From contig NZ_JAKJHS010000008.1 of the NCBI RefSeq assembly GCF_021648825.1, positions 1 to 64,000 on the forward strand: a stretch of 64,000 nucleotides of DNA, written 5' to 3'. The notes under the pieces were generated by a model. That model was not told the DNA's origin. It ran no database searches and was given only the letters and a program-made list of their open reading frames with translations. Shown in pieces: positions 34,018 to 45,249 of the stretch. The DNA comes from Rhizobium halophilum. GTDB lineage: Bacteria; Pseudomonadota; Alphaproteobacteria; Rhizobiales; Rhizobiaceae. How positions within the stretch are numbered: the first letter of the stretch is position 1; each line of letters opens with the position of its first letter. Position numbers and translations under genes: made by a program.

Positions 34018-35102
34018 CCGGTCGGAACGAACGGAGCAGAACCTCGAAGAGTGCCCTCACGGTCGAACACCAGGATCTCGAGCGAGATCTCGGGCTTGTT
34101 CAGCACCTTAGCGGCGGCCGTCCAGGCACGCGATGCGACACGATCACCCAACTCGATGCCGGCTTCCGAGGCTATTTCGAACGCACCAGCCACCGTGTTG
34201 GCAAGGGCGATACTGCGGACGACATCGTCCGTTGCACCGCCTTCACGAGCGATTTCCGCCAACGCTTCCATATCAGCCAATCCATGCTTGGAATGTACAT
34301 CGAGCATCCCCTGCGCGAGCTTGGTCATTTTGGCCACCCCGCCGGCGATCGTAACCCGGGGAACCGGGTGATGACGCAGATATTTGAGCATTCCGCCGAT
34401 AAAGTCGCCCATATCGATCAGCGCGATCTCGGGGAGGCCATGGTGCGCCGCAACGGCGCGCTCGGATGTATTTCCAGTGGCGCCGGCAACATGGTCCAGG
34501 CCGGCGGCGCGGGCGACGTCGATACCGCGCCAGATGGAATGGATCCATGCCGAGCAAGAAAATGGGATGACGATCCCGGTCGTTCCGAGGATCGATATCC
34601 CGCCGACGATGCCGAGCCGCGGATTAAGGGTTTTCTCCGCCAGCCTTTCGCCATTGGGGACCGAGATCTCGACCTCCATATCGGCGTCCGGTCCAGCGAT
34701 CTCGAAGATCGCTTCGGCGATCATCTTGCGCGGCACCGGGTTGATCGCGGGTTCGCCGGGCGGCAAAGGCAATCCTGGGCGGGTGATTACGCCGACGCCC
34801 TTTCCGGCGTGGAAGGTGATGCCGGAGCGAGCTTTCCCCCACCGGACGGTACTCACGATAAGTGCACCGTGGGTGACATCGGGATCGTCTCCGGCATCCT
34901 TGATGATACCGGCCGTCGCAAATCCTGCGCCGGTTTCTTCCTGCGCCAGCGCGAACGAAGGCCGCTGCCCGCTAGGCAAGGTAACCTCTACCATCGCCGG
35001 GAAATGTCCCTCGAGCAGCGCCTGACACGCCGCCTTGCTGGCCGCTGCCGCGCAGGTACCCGTGGTCCAGCCACGGCGGAGGTTCTTGCCTTCGCTGTTC
35101 AT
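33999..35102 (-). CDS. cbiD: CbiD-type (cobalt-)precorrin-5B C1-methyltransferase, embedded opposite to the operon
   Basis: 367 residues from ATG at 35102; a longer frame reaching 35300 would run through cobA and is rejected. [18 protein letters not shown] near the N-terminus is the CbiD signature; further support comes from [38 protein letters not shown] and the [13 protein letters not shown] region. CbiD belongs to the anaerobic pathway, yet here it sits in a CobG-containing aerobic cluster with no cobF, so it presumably methylates C1 in place of CobF (inference). It faces cobA with a 52-base divergent gap and overlaps cobM at its 3' end. Confidence 0.94.
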   Translation of the reverse strand: MNSEGKNLRRGWTTGTCAAAASKAACQALLEGHFPAMVEVTLPSGQRPSFALAQEETGAGFATAGIIKDAGDDPDVTHGALIVSTVRWGKARSGITFHAGKGVGVITRPGLPLPPGEPAINPVPRKMIAEAIFEIAGPDADMEVEISVPNGERLAEKTLNPRLGIVGGISILGTTGIVIPFSCSAWIHSIWRGIDVARAAGLDHVAGATGNTSERAVAAHHGLPEIALIDMGDFIGGMLKYLRHHPVPRVTIAGGVAKMTKLAQGMLDVHSKHGLADMEALAEIAREGGATDDVVRSIALANTVAGAFEIASEAGIELGDRVASRAWTAAAKVLNKPEISLEILVFDREGTLRGSAPFVPTGHSGTS

Positions 35103-35154
35103 GATCCGTCTATATCCTTGCAGATGATCTGCGTCATGGACAAAAGGTTGACGC

Positions 35155-35949
35155 ATGAGCCTGATTGACACACTCGCCTCCGTCTCCGCAAACAGCCCGG
35201 CCTTCGAGCCGGGACAGGTCTGGCTTGCAGGAGCGGGTCCGGGCCACCCTCGCCATCTTACGCTGGAAGTGGCCGACGCGCTGTCGAAGGCCGACAGCAT
35301 TGTTTACGATGCGCTTGTCTCGCCTGATGTTCTCGCCTTCGCAGCCGATACCGCAGAATTGCATTTTGCCGGCAAGAGAGGGGGCAAGCCATCGGAAACG
35401 CAGGAAAACATCATCTCCACCCTGATCCAGCTCGCCCGGTCAGACAAGAAGGTCTTGCGGCTCAAGGGAGGAGATCCGTTCATCTTCGGTCGCGGCGGCG
35501 AGGAAGCAGAGGCTCTCGCCGAGGCCAAGATACCGTTCCGCATTCTGCCGGGCATGACATCGGCGCTTGCAGCACTCGCCTCCGCACATATTCCAGCGAC
35601 CATGAGGGGCGTAAGCCGCTCCATCACGCTTGCCACAGGCCACGCCGCTGGCACCGAGGATGATCTTGACTGGCGGGCGCTCGCCAAGCTGGGCGAACCC
35701 ATCATTGTCTATATGGGCCTGAAGATGATCGGCGAAATCAGCCGCCTGTTGATGGAGGGCGGCATGGCGGCTCACACGCCGGTTGCTGTACTCATGGCCG
35801 CAACAACCCCCGAGGAGCGCCTCCTGATCGCCAATCTCGCGACCGTGGAAATGGAAGTCCGTCACCAAGGCTTTGCCGCTCCTGCGCTCATCGTCATCGG
35901 TGACATCGTGCCTATGCGCGAGCTTCTCACGAGCGGACGCGACACGTGA
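35155..35949 (+). CDS. cobA: Uroporphyrinogen-III C-methyltransferase (SUMT)
   Basis: Makes precorrin-2 from uroporphyrinogen III, the entry to the corrin branch. 264 residues: VWLAGAGPGHPRHLTL, KRGGKPSETQENI, RLKGGDPFIFGRGGEEAEAL, PGMTSALAALASAHIPATMRGVS. The start ATG at 35155 has AAAAGG seven bases upstream. There is no CysG-like dehydrogenase/ferrochelatase domain. GTGA overlap with cobB. Confidence 0.95.
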   Translation: MSLIDTLASVSANSPAFEPGQVWLAGAGPGHPRHLTLEVADALSKADSIVYDALVSPDVLAFAADTAELHFAGKRGGKPSETQENIISTLIQLARSDKKVLRLKGGDPFIFGRGGEEAEALAEAKIPFRILPGMTSALAALASAHIPATMRGVSRSITLATGHAAGTEDDLDWRALAKLGEPIIVYMGLKMIGEISRLLMEGGMAAHTPVAVLMAATTPEERLLIANLATVEMEVRHQGFAAPALIVIGDIVPMRELLTSGRDT

Positions 35950-37259
35950 CCCCTCGCGCAATCATCATCGGGGCACCGAGGTCGGGATCCGGGAAGACCA
36001 GCGTCACCATCGGCCTGCTGCGCGCTTTCGCGAGGCGCGGCGTGAAGGTACGGGGTGTCAAAACCGGACCGGACTACATTGATCCAGGGTTCCACGAGGT
36101 GGCGACAGGTCATCGTGGTCTCAACCTCGACAGCTGGGCAATGCACCCTTCGCTCCTGTGCCATCTCGCGGGCGAACAGGCCTCGGATGCCGACTTGCTG
36201 ATCATCGAAAGCGCCATGGGCCTTTTCGACGGGATTCGCGGCGAGCCAAAGCGTTCCGGAGCAGCCTCCGATCTCGCAGCACTATTCGCTATACCGGTAC
36301 TGCTGGTTCTCGACGTATCGGGGCAGTCGCAAACAGCAGCCGCCATTGCGCACGGTTTTGCTCACTACGATCCGCAGGTGAAACTCGCGGGCTGCGTACT
36401 CAATCGCGTCGGAAGCGAACGCCACAGAACCCTCTGTACCGACGCCATCAACCACATCGGCCTCCCCGTACTCGGTTCGGTCCTTCGTGACCCCAATCTC
36501 GTTTTACCCGAACGCCATCTTGGGCTCGTGCAGGCAAGCGAGCATCCTGAGATGAACGCCCATATCGATCGGCTCGCAGACGCTATGGAAGCCTCGCTGG
36601 ATCTGGAGGAAATCTTCTCGGCAGCGTCGCCCCTTCGGCTGCCCTCGGGTTCCGCGGACCAGGCGCTTCCCCCTCCCGGGCAACGTATCGCTCTAGCTCA
36701 GGATGCAGCCTTTACTTTTCTGTATCCTCACGTCGTGCACCATTGGAGATCCCTTGGTGCTGAGATCGTTCCCTTTTCTCCCCTAGCGAATGAAGCGCCA
36801 CCGCAGGGCTGCGACGTTTGTTGGGTTCCTGGTGGCTATCCCGAACTACATGCCGGTCGCCTTGCGGCAGCGGAAAATTTCAAGAACGGCCTCCTCCGCT
36901 TCGCCGAAACCCGGCCCGTTCACGGTGAATGTGGCGGATACATGGTATTGGGTGCCGCGCTCGAGGATGCAGAAGGCGTGACGCACCCGATGACGGGCCT
37001 GCTTTCCCATCATACAAGCTTTGCCCATCGGAAAATGAACCTTGGCTATAGGCAGGCGACACTGCTGGCGGAGAGCCCACTGGGGCGCAAAGGGCAAGTC
37101 GTGCGCGGCCACGAGTTCCACTACGCGCGAGTGATTCATCCTGGCAATGACGAACCCCTTGCGACCATTGCTGATGGACTTGGCAAACCCATCGGCTTTT
37201 CGGGAGGACGGCGCGGCATGGTCAGCGGCAGCTTCTTCCACGGCATAGCCATTGCTTAA
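35946..37259 (+). CDS. cobB: Hydrogenobyrinic acid a,c-diamide synthase (glutamine-hydrolysing)
   Basis: Amidates the a and c carboxylates using glutamine and ATP. 437 residues: N-terminal P-loop GAPRSGSGKTSVTIGLLRA (10-28), KTGPDYIDPGFHE, ESAMGLFDG, then a type I glutamine amidotransferase domain with VHGECGGYMVLG (Cys329) and a C-terminal His in SGSFFHGIA. GTG start at 35946. Last gene of the plus-strand arm; no clear intrinsic terminator follows. Confidence 0.95.
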   Translation: MTPRAIIIGAPRSGSGKTSVTIGLLRAFARRGVKVRGVKTGPDYIDPGFHEVATGHRGLNLDSWAMHPSLLCHLAGEQASDADLLIIESAMGLFDGIRGEPKRSGAASDLAALFAIPVLLVLDVSGQSQTAAAIAHGFAHYDPQVKLAGCVLNRVGSERHRTLCTDAINHIGLPVLGSVLRDPNLVLPERHLGLVQASEHPEMNAHIDRLADAMEASLDLEEIFSAASPLRLPSGSADQALPPPGQRIALAQDAAFTFLYPHVVHHWRSLGAEIVPFSPLANEAPPQGCDVCWVPGGYPELHAGRLAAAENFKNGLLRFAETRPVHGECGGYMVLGAALEDAEGVTHPMTGLLSHHTSFAHRKMNLGYRQATLLAESPLGRKGQVVRGHEFHYARVIHPGNDEPLATIADGLGKPIGFSGGRRGMVSGSFFHGIAIA

Positions 37260-37313
37260 CTGTCTACCGCGCTATCCCCCGCGCTCATTCTTGCGTCCTG
37301 ATCGGCCTCCACC

Positions 37314-37342
37314 TTGACAGGATTTGACGCCTAGCGTATTCC
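37314..37342 (+). promoter_or_regulatory. Probable sigma70 promoter of rplU-rpmA
   Basis: TTGACA (37314-37319) and TATTCC (37337-37342) are separated by 17 bases within the 253-base gap between cobB and rplU. The remaining leader (37343-37512) holds no ORF I would defend and may carry an autoregulatory L21 site, which I cannot recognise. Confidence 0.55.
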
Positions 37343-37512
37343 CGCGCTCGATCCGGCGTGGATATTTTCCGTGCCTATTTCTCGTTGCGCGAAGGCCTAG
37401 GCCCATGTGCAATTCACTGGCAGGATCAGGCTGAACAGCCAGCCCTGCTCAACGACTGACAAAAAGACGGCCGCCGAAGGGTAGAGCCGGAACGAACATG
37501 GAAGGATAGAAA

Positions 37513-37824
37513 ATGTTCGCAGTCATCAAGACCGGCGGTAAGCAGTACCGCGTTGCGGCCAACGATGTTGTCACCATCGAAAAGCTCGACGCTGAAGCCG
37601 GCGCGACGATCGAGTTCAACGAAATCCTCGTTATCGGCGAAGGTGCGGATGCCAAGTTCGGCGCCCCCTTTGTTTCCGGCGCGACGGTCAAGGCCGAAGT
37701 GGTCGAGCATAATCGCGGCAAGAAGGTTCTGTCCTTCAAGAAGCGTCGCCGGCAGAATTCCAAGCGGATTCGCGGGCACCGCCAGCACCACACGGTTGTT
37801 CGCATCACGGACATCTTGGCTTAA
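37513..37824 (+). CDS. rplU: 50S ribosomal protein L21
   Basis: 103 residues, usual length. The N-terminus [14 protein letters not shown] and the basic C-terminal block [23 protein letters not shown] are diagnostic. GGAAGGA lies upstream of ATG 37513. Followed 37 bases later by rpmA, the universal pair. Confidence 0.98.
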   Translation: MFAVIKTGGKQYRVAANDVVTIEKLDAEAGATIEFNEILVIGEGADAKFGAPFVSGATVKAEVVEHNRGKKVLSFKKRRRQNSKRIRGHRQHHTVVRITDILA

Positions 37825-37861
37825 GTCAATCTGGGTTTTGTAAGGTTTAAGGAGAACACCA

Positions 37862-38131
37862 ATGGCACACAAAAAAGCTGGCGGTTCGTCGCGTAACGGT
37901 CGCGACTCACAGTCCAAGCGGCTTGGCGTGAAGAAGTTCGGTGGTGAGAACGTCATCGCTGGCAACATTATCGTGCGCCAGCGCGGCACGCAGTGGCATC
38001 CCGGCGCCAACGTCGGCCTCGGCAAGGATCACACCATTTTTGCGCTTACCGCGGGCAACGTGAATTACCGTACAAAGGCCAATGGCCGCGTGTACGTGTC
38101 TGTAATGCCGAAAGCCGAAGCAGCGGAATAA
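37862..38131 (+). CDS. rpmA: 50S ribosomal protein L27
   Basis: 89 residues. [20 protein letters not shown] is the L27 N-terminus, followed by [20 protein letters not shown]. No N-terminal leader peptide of the Firmicutes type is present. AAGGAG precedes the ATG. Confidence 0.98.
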   Translation: MAHKKAGGSSRNGRDSQSKRLGVKKFGGENVIAGNIIVRQRGTQWHPGANVGLGKDHTIFALTAGNVNYRTKANGRVYVSVMPKAEAAE

Positions 38132-38198
38132 GCCGGTAGCGCTCTACAACAGCCGGCGTCTCATCGACCCGGCTGGCACCACCAGGTTTCAGTCCAAA

Positions 38199-38240
38199 GA
38201 AAAGGGAAGATGGGGCGCCACCCACCTTCCCTTTTTCTTT
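38199..38240 (+). terminator. Rho-independent terminator after rplU-rpmA
   Basis: AAAAGGGAAG-A-TGGG (38200-38214) pairs with CCCA-C-CTTCCCTTTT (38221-38235) around a six-base loop, then TCTTTT. One of the clearest terminators in the window. Confidence 0.85.
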
Positions 38241-38263
38241 TGTTCCACAAGGAGGACTGTACC

Positions 38264-38896
38264 ATGCAAGGCGAACTGATAAGGGCGAGCCAATCGCGGC
38301 CGCCCGAGGAAAGGCTGAGGCCCGAGCGGTCGAGAAGCGATTGCCCCGTCTTACTCTCGCAGAGACTGGTTCTCCGCGCTCCCCATGAAGAAGACATCGA
38401 CGCTCTTGCCCATCTCGCCAACAATGCGAACATTGCCACCATGGTGTCTCGCATGCCGCACCCCTACACGGCGAAGGACGCCGCCGAATTCGTGCGACGC
38501 GCGAAAACGGGCGAGATTGGCAAGTGCGTCTATGCGATCACGCGCGGAGACAATGGCCGCTTTTTGGGCTGCTGCGGACTGGAGCCGCAGGAAGATGAGA
38601 AGATCGTCGAGATCGGCTACTGGCTGGGTGAACCCTACTGGAACCAGGGCTATGCAACGGAAGCCGCCCATGTCCTGATCGACATGGCGTTCCGGACCCG
38701 TGACATCGACTATATCGATGCCCGTTGCCGGGTCACGAACGTCGCATCACGGCGCGTGATCCAGAAGTGCGGCTTCCAGTTCCAGGGATCCGGCATGTTT
38801 GGATCTCTGGCCATGGGCGGGATGGTGCCGGTGGAGTGGTTCCGGTTGGACCGCAAGACCTGGATGTCGTTGCGCAGCTGGGGAGAACTCAGATGA
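38264..38896 (+). CDS. GNAT-family N-acetyltransferase (RimJ/RimL-like), first of a tandem pair
   Basis: 210 residues from ATG at 38264, with AAGGAGG at 38249-38255. The pattern is that of Acetyltransf_3 proteins: RLVLRAPHEEDIDALAHLANN at about 35-55, EIGYWLGEPYWNQGYATEA (acetyl-CoA loop) and NVASRRVIQKCGFQF. Substrate unknown. It sits between rpmA and obgE, where a pair of GNAT genes is common in rhizobia, and overlaps the second GNAT by ATGA. Confidence 0.9.
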   Translation: MQGELIRASQSRPPEERLRPERSRSDCPVLLSQRLVLRAPHEEDIDALAHLANNANIATMVSRMPHPYTAKDAAEFVRRAKTGEIGKCVYAITRGDNGRFLGCCGLEPQEDEKIVEIGYWLGEPYWNQGYATEAAHVLIDMAFRTRDIDYIDARCRVTNVASRRVIQKCGFQFQGSGMFGSLAMGGMVPVEWFRLDRKTWMSLRSWGELR

Positions 38897-39471
38897 CCGC
38901 GGCACTTCATCAGCCCGGCTCCGCGACTAGGGCCATGCCCGGGCCTTGCCCGGCCATCACCAGTCGAAACCTTGTCCTGAGGCCCCACAGGCTGGAGGAT
39001 GCCGGTGCCATTGCGCAATCGCTGTCGGATTGCGCCGTCGCCTGCATGTTGGCGCGTATCCCTCAACCCTATCACCGGGAAGATGCGGTCGATTGGGTCC
39101 AAGCGCACCTCTGCGGTTCTTCGCAAGGGTGGGCACTGGCGATCACGACAGGCGATGATGTCCACATCGGTGTCGTTGGTCTTGAACGGCGCGGCGCCGA
39201 CTGGCACCTTGGCTACTGGCTGAACCGGTTCTATTGGGGCAAGGGCATCATGACGGAGGCGGTCGGGGCAGCCCTCGACCGGTTCCTGCGGCGCATGCCG
39301 GGCATCGAGATCTGCTCCGGCGTCTTCGTAGACAATCCGGCGTCCCTGCGCATCCAGCAGAAGCTCGGCTTCACCATCACCGGTTGCTCCGACCTCTTCA
39401 GTCTGTCACGCAATGCGATGGTGCAGCATGTGGAGACGAAGCTCCGCCCGCAAGACTTTCGCCGTCCTTGA
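38893..39471 (+). CDS. GNAT-family N-acetyltransferase, second of a tandem pair
   Basis: 192 residues from ATG at 38893 in an ATGA overlap with the preceding GNAT. Same domain plan: RNLVLRPHRLEDAGAIAQSL, HLGYWLNRFYWGKGIMTEAV and NPASLRIQQKLGFTI. The two are diverged paralogs, likely from tandem duplication, and may act as a pair. A strong hairpin follows the stop codon. Confidence 0.88.
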   Translation: MTAALHQPGSATRAMPGPCPAITSRNLVLRPHRLEDAGAIAQSLSDCAVACMLARIPQPYHREDAVDWVQAHLCGSSQGWALAITTGDDVHIGVVGLERRGADWHLGYWLNRFYWGKGIMTEAVGAALDRFLRRMPGIEICSGVFVDNPASLRIQQKLGFTITGCSDLFSLSRNAMVQHVETKLRPQDFRRP

Positions 39472-39482
39472 CGAAGCGACGA

Positions 39483-39508
39483 GCCGGCGGCGTGAGCCGC
39501 CGGCTTTT
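39483..39508 (+). terminator. Rho-independent terminator after the GNAT pair
   Basis: GCCGGCGGC (39483-39491) and GCCGCCGGC (39496-39504) form a 9-bp G/C stem with a four-base loop, followed by TTTT. The convergent phosphohydrolase gene ends within the T-run. Confidence 0.8.
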
Positions 39509-40371
39509 CAAGCCAGTTCCAGCCAGACGGGGAAGTGGTCCGAGCCGCGCGCCTGATGATCCACCCGCGCGGATTGCACCCGCGCCGCCAGTTGCGGATT
39601 TATGAAGCAGTGATCCAGATGCATCTTTTGCGTTCCATCGCCCGGCGATTTGACCCAGGTGTAGCTGTCTTGGGTGACGAGGCCCAGATGAGCACAGGCA
39701 TCGACCATCTGGTTTGCGCGGAGCGACCGCTGGTAATAGCTGTCGCCCCGGCCAACCATCTCTAGGTATTCGGGGGATTCCGGCGTCATGTTGAAGTCGC
39801 CCATCATGACGAAGTTCTCCGGAAGCGGCGGGTCGGTGAAGCCAAATTCTTCGGCTCCCGTCAGGGCGCCGCCCTCGTTGACGTAGTCCAGCGCGCGGCT
39901 CTTGAGGAAGCGGATCTGCTCGATCCGCTCATCGGGAGAAACGTGGTCGAGATGAACAGAGTAGAAGCGCAGCGGACCATCTGGCGTGTCCACGACCGCC
40001 TCGACGGCACCTCGCTGCAGGTTAAGTTTGTTAAACGTGCGGCTGCGCGGCAGAAGCAGGTGGCGCACCGCGAGGATCGGCCAGCGTGACAGGACCATAT
40101 TGCCGAACTGCAGGCGCCGCTCCACGGGCCGCCCGTCAACCTCGTCTATACCCAGCAGAACATCGCAGGGCGCTGCGAAGCTCGAAAAGTAGTGAGGAAA
40201 CAGCTCCTTCAGCGCCGCCACCATATCCACGGAGCCATTGCGGGATAAGCCTCGGGTGACTTCTTGCAGCCCGATGATGTCGGCACCGGCAAGGCTCTCG
40301 GCGATACGGTTCAGGTCGTACCCGCCGTCGAGGCCGATGCCGTACTGAATATTATAACTTGCCAATTTCAT
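39508..40371 (-). CDS. Endonuclease/exonuclease/phosphatase (EEP) family metallohydrolase
   Basis: 287 residues of the Mg-dependent EEP fold. Expected motifs are in order: LASYNIQYG (Asn), GLQEV (catalytic Glu), YSVHLDHVSPDER, FVMMGDFNMTP (Asp/Asn) and the C-terminal GSDHFPVWLEL (Asp-His). No signal peptide, so probably cytosolic. The substrate (DNA ends, phosphodiester or lipid head group) cannot be told. It diverges from obgE with 96 bases between starts. Confidence 0.88.
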   Translation of the reverse strand: MKLASYNIQYGIGLDGGYDLNRIAESLAGADIIGLQEVTRGLSRNGSVDMVAALKELFPHYFSSFAAPCDVLLGIDEVDGRPVERRLQFGNMVLSRWPILAVRHLLLPRSRTFNKLNLQRGAVEAVVDTPDGPLRFYSVHLDHVSPDERIEQIRFLKSRALDYVNEGGALTGAEEFGFTDPPLPENFVMMGDFNMTPESPEYLEMVGRGDSYYQRSLRANQMVDACAHLGLVTQDSYTWVKSPGDGTQKMHLDHCFINPQLAARVQSARVDHQARGSDHFPVWLELA

Positions 40372-40446
40372 GATACTCTTTGACCTCCGCCTGCACGGCC
40401 TATATCCAACCCGGACAACGTCTTACGACGATGGCGTTGCCGCTAA

Positions 40447-42699
<2,253 letters not shown>

Positions 42700-42707
<8 letters not shown>

Positions 42708-43986
42708 AGTACCTACGGATCACGCAGAAGACATCATTGCTTTGATGGGCAACCTCGGACGGCGGGCGAGAGCGGCAGCACGAGCTCTTGCGACGGCCTC
42801 AACGAAAGCAAAGAACGATGCCCTGGAAGCCATGGCTGACGCGCTTGTCGCCGACAAGGCGGAGATGCTCAAAGCCAATGCGGACGACCTGCGGCAAGTG
42901 GAAGGCAAGGGTCTGCAAGCATCCTTCATCGACCGCTTGACGCTCACCAGCAAGTCGGTCGACGGTATGGCTCAAGCACTGCGGGAGATTGCTGCGCTGC
43001 CTGATCCCGTTGGAACCGTCATAGCGGCATGGGATCGGCCCAATGGACTGAAGATCGAGCGCGTGCGCACACCCCTTGGGGTGATCGGGGTGGTCTACGA
43101 GAGTCGCCCCAATGTCACCGCAGATGCTGGAGCGCTGTGTCTCAAGGCAGGCAACGCGGTGATTCTCCGGGGTGGCTCCGACTCCCTCCATTCCTCGCGT
43201 GCGATCCATCAGAGCCTGATAAAGGGCCTCAAAGCTGCGGGTCTTCCCGAGGATGCCATTCAGATCGTTCCGACTGCCGATCGGGCAGCCGTGGGCGCCA
43301 TGTTGACCGGCCTCGACGGCGCTATCGACGTTATCGTGCCCCGGGGCGGAAAGAGCCTTGTCGCGCGTGTGCAGAATGAAGCGCGGGTACCGGTCTTCGC
43401 CCACCTGGAAGGTCTCTGCCACATCTATGTCGATGCTTCCGCTGAACTCGATATGGCAAAGAGCATCGTCGTCAACGCGAAGATGAGACGAACAGGCATT
43501 TGCGGGGCCGTGGAGACACTTCTGGTCGACAGCGCTGCGATCGGTACGCATCTCATGCCGGTCCTGGAAGCTCTGGCGGAGGCGGGGTGTGAGATACGAG
43601 CTTCAGCGGCCGTCCTGAAGGTGTTTCCTGGCTTCAAGCCGGCCACGGAAGAGGATTGGCGCACGGAATACCTCGACGCGATCGTCTCGGTTGCGATTGT
43701 GGACGGTATCTCTGGAGCGATCGCCCACATCGGCACCTACTCCTCCAACCACACGGAAGCGGTGATCGCCGAAGACCCGAAGGTGGTGGAGCGTTTCTTC
43801 AACGAGATCGATTCAGCCATCCTTCTGCACAATGCTTCCACTCAGTTCGCCGATGGGGGCGAGTTCGGCATGGGAGGCGAAATCGGCATAGCGACAGGCA
43901 AGATGCACGCTCGCGGGCCAGTGGGCGTCGAACAACTTACCTCCTTCAAGTACCGCGTACACGGCACCGGCCAAGTCCGTCCGTAG
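42700..43986 (+). CDS. proA: Gamma-glutamyl phosphate reductase
   Basis: NADPH-dependent reduction giving glutamate-5-semialdehyde. 428 residues, ALDH-like: [43 protein letters not shown], and the catalytic cysteine in [15 protein letters not shown]. Starts inside the proB 3' end, showing coupling. Confidence 0.97.
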
Positions 43987-43992
43987 CCTGCC

Positions 43993-44616
43993 GTGGTAGA
44001 GGATGTACTCGCCAAGAAATTCCTTTCGATGCCGCATACCGAGCACGGCATGGTGGTCGGTCTTTTCGGCGGATCCTTCAACCCTCCCCATGAAGGTCAC
44101 CTTCTTGTGGCGGAGATCGCACTGCGCCAACTGAACCTCGATCAGCTTTGGTGGATGGTGACACCCGGAAATCCACTCAAGAGCCAGACGGAGCTTGCGC
44201 CGCTTGCAAAGAGGATAGCCGCCAGCGAGAAGCTGGCGAAGGATCCTAAGATAAAGGTTACCGCCTTCGAGCATGCTCTTGGAAGCCCGTACACGGCCCA
44301 TACGCTTTCCCACGTGAGGAAGCTTAAGTACGGAGTGCACTTCATCTGGATCATGGGCGCCGACGGCCTGAAGACCTTCCATCGGTGGCAGCAGTGGCGG
44401 ACTATCGTGAACACCTTTCCCATCGCCATTATCGATCGGCCGGGGGCGACGCTGTCCTTCCTCTCCTCCAGGATGACGCGCAGCTATGGGTATGCGCGCG
44501 TAGACGAGGACGACGCGGGCATCCTGTGGCGCAAGCAAGCACCAGCTTGGACCTTCATTCACGGTCCTCGTTCGTCCCTCAGTTCTACGAGTCTCCGCTC
44601 CGAAACCCGTTCTTGA
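43993..44616 (+). CDS. nadD: Nicotinate-nucleotide adenylyltransferase
   Basis: Adenylates NaMN to deamido-NAD. 207 residues from GTG at 43993, six bases after proA. VGLFGGSFNPPHEGHLLVAE is the nucleotidyltransferase HxGH-type motif; WWMVTPGNPLK and FIWIMGADGL match NadD. An internal ATG (44029 or 44050) could be the true start, since homologs vary here; the GTG is kept because of the tight spacing. Note that nadE lies about 6 kb downstream. Confidence 0.93.
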   Translation: MVEDVLAKKFLSMPHTEHGMVVGLFGGSFNPPHEGHLLVAEIALRQLNLDQLWWMVTPGNPLKSQTELAPLAKRIAASEKLAKDPKIKVTAFEHALGSPYTAHTLSHVRKLKYGVHFIWIMGADGLKTFHRWQQWRTIVNTFPIAIIDRPGATLSFLSSRMTRSYGYARVDEDDAGILWRKQAPAWTFIHGPRSSLSSTSLRSETRS

Positions 44617-44741
44617 CGCCAATCACGTTTTTCTTCGGTGACTTGAAAGAAGGATCGTTCGATGCCACTTTTCAGTAGCGGTCGAAAGATTTCGGATTCG
44701 CTGACAGTGCTGTAGCTGTTATTTGGAAGAAAGGACGAACC

Positions 44742-45155
44742 CTGACAACAGTGCACACCAAGGGAAAGATGCCTGGCATCCTCCCGCAGAGCATGGAACG
44801 TGGCGCCGATGCCGCTGCCCAAGCTCTCGAACTGGTCCTCGCAAGCCTTGAGGACTCCAAAGCCGAAGACATTGTCACCATCAACATTGCCGGAAAATCG
44901 GCCCTTGGAGACTACATGGTTGTAGTGTCCGGGCGATCAAACCGGCACGTCAACGCAATTTCGGAACACCTGATTTCAGACTTGAAGGACGAGGGCCTCG
45001 GCACGGCTCGCGTTGAAGGCCTCGAGATGGGTGATTGGGTGCTGATCGATACCGGTGACATCATCATCCATGTGTTTCGCCCCGAAGTGCGGGAGTTCTA
45101 CAACATCGAAAAGATGTGGGCTGCTCCTGACATCGACGAGGAAACGCTACACTAG
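44742..45155 (+). CDS. rsfS: Ribosomal silencing factor RsfS
   Basis: Binds L14 and blocks subunit joining in starvation. The DUF143 core is clear: KAEDIVTINIAGKSALGDYMVVVSGRS, then HVNAISEHLI and EGLEMGDWVLIDTGDIIIHVF. The start is uncertain: GTG at 44751 gives 134 residues but lies 15 bases from the only Shine-Dalgarno (AAGGA, 44731-44735), whereas CTG at 44742 is in frame at 6-base spacing and gives 137. I annotate the CTG. The 125-base gap after nadD (44617-44741) holds no ORF. Confidence 0.93.
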   Translation: MTTVHTKGKMPGILPQSMERGADAAAQALELVLASLEDSKAEDIVTINIAGKSALGDYMVVVSGRSNRHVNAISEHLISDLKDEGLGTARVEGLEMGDWVLIDTGDIIIHVFRPEVREFYNIEKMWAAPDIDEETLH

Positions 45156-45249
45156 CAGCGGCATGCCGGTCCGCCACAACTAACCTTGGCGAGCGTCGAC
45201 TTGCAGTAGCATGACGCGCGCCTTCAGAATGCTGAGATTGGCGGAAGAC

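Noticed and set aside
34014..35168. 384-codon open frame on the plus strand opposite cbiD
   Set aside because: It is the antisense shadow of a clear CbiD gene; translation has no family features and is rich in Arg, Gly and Asp as expected from GC-rich complement.
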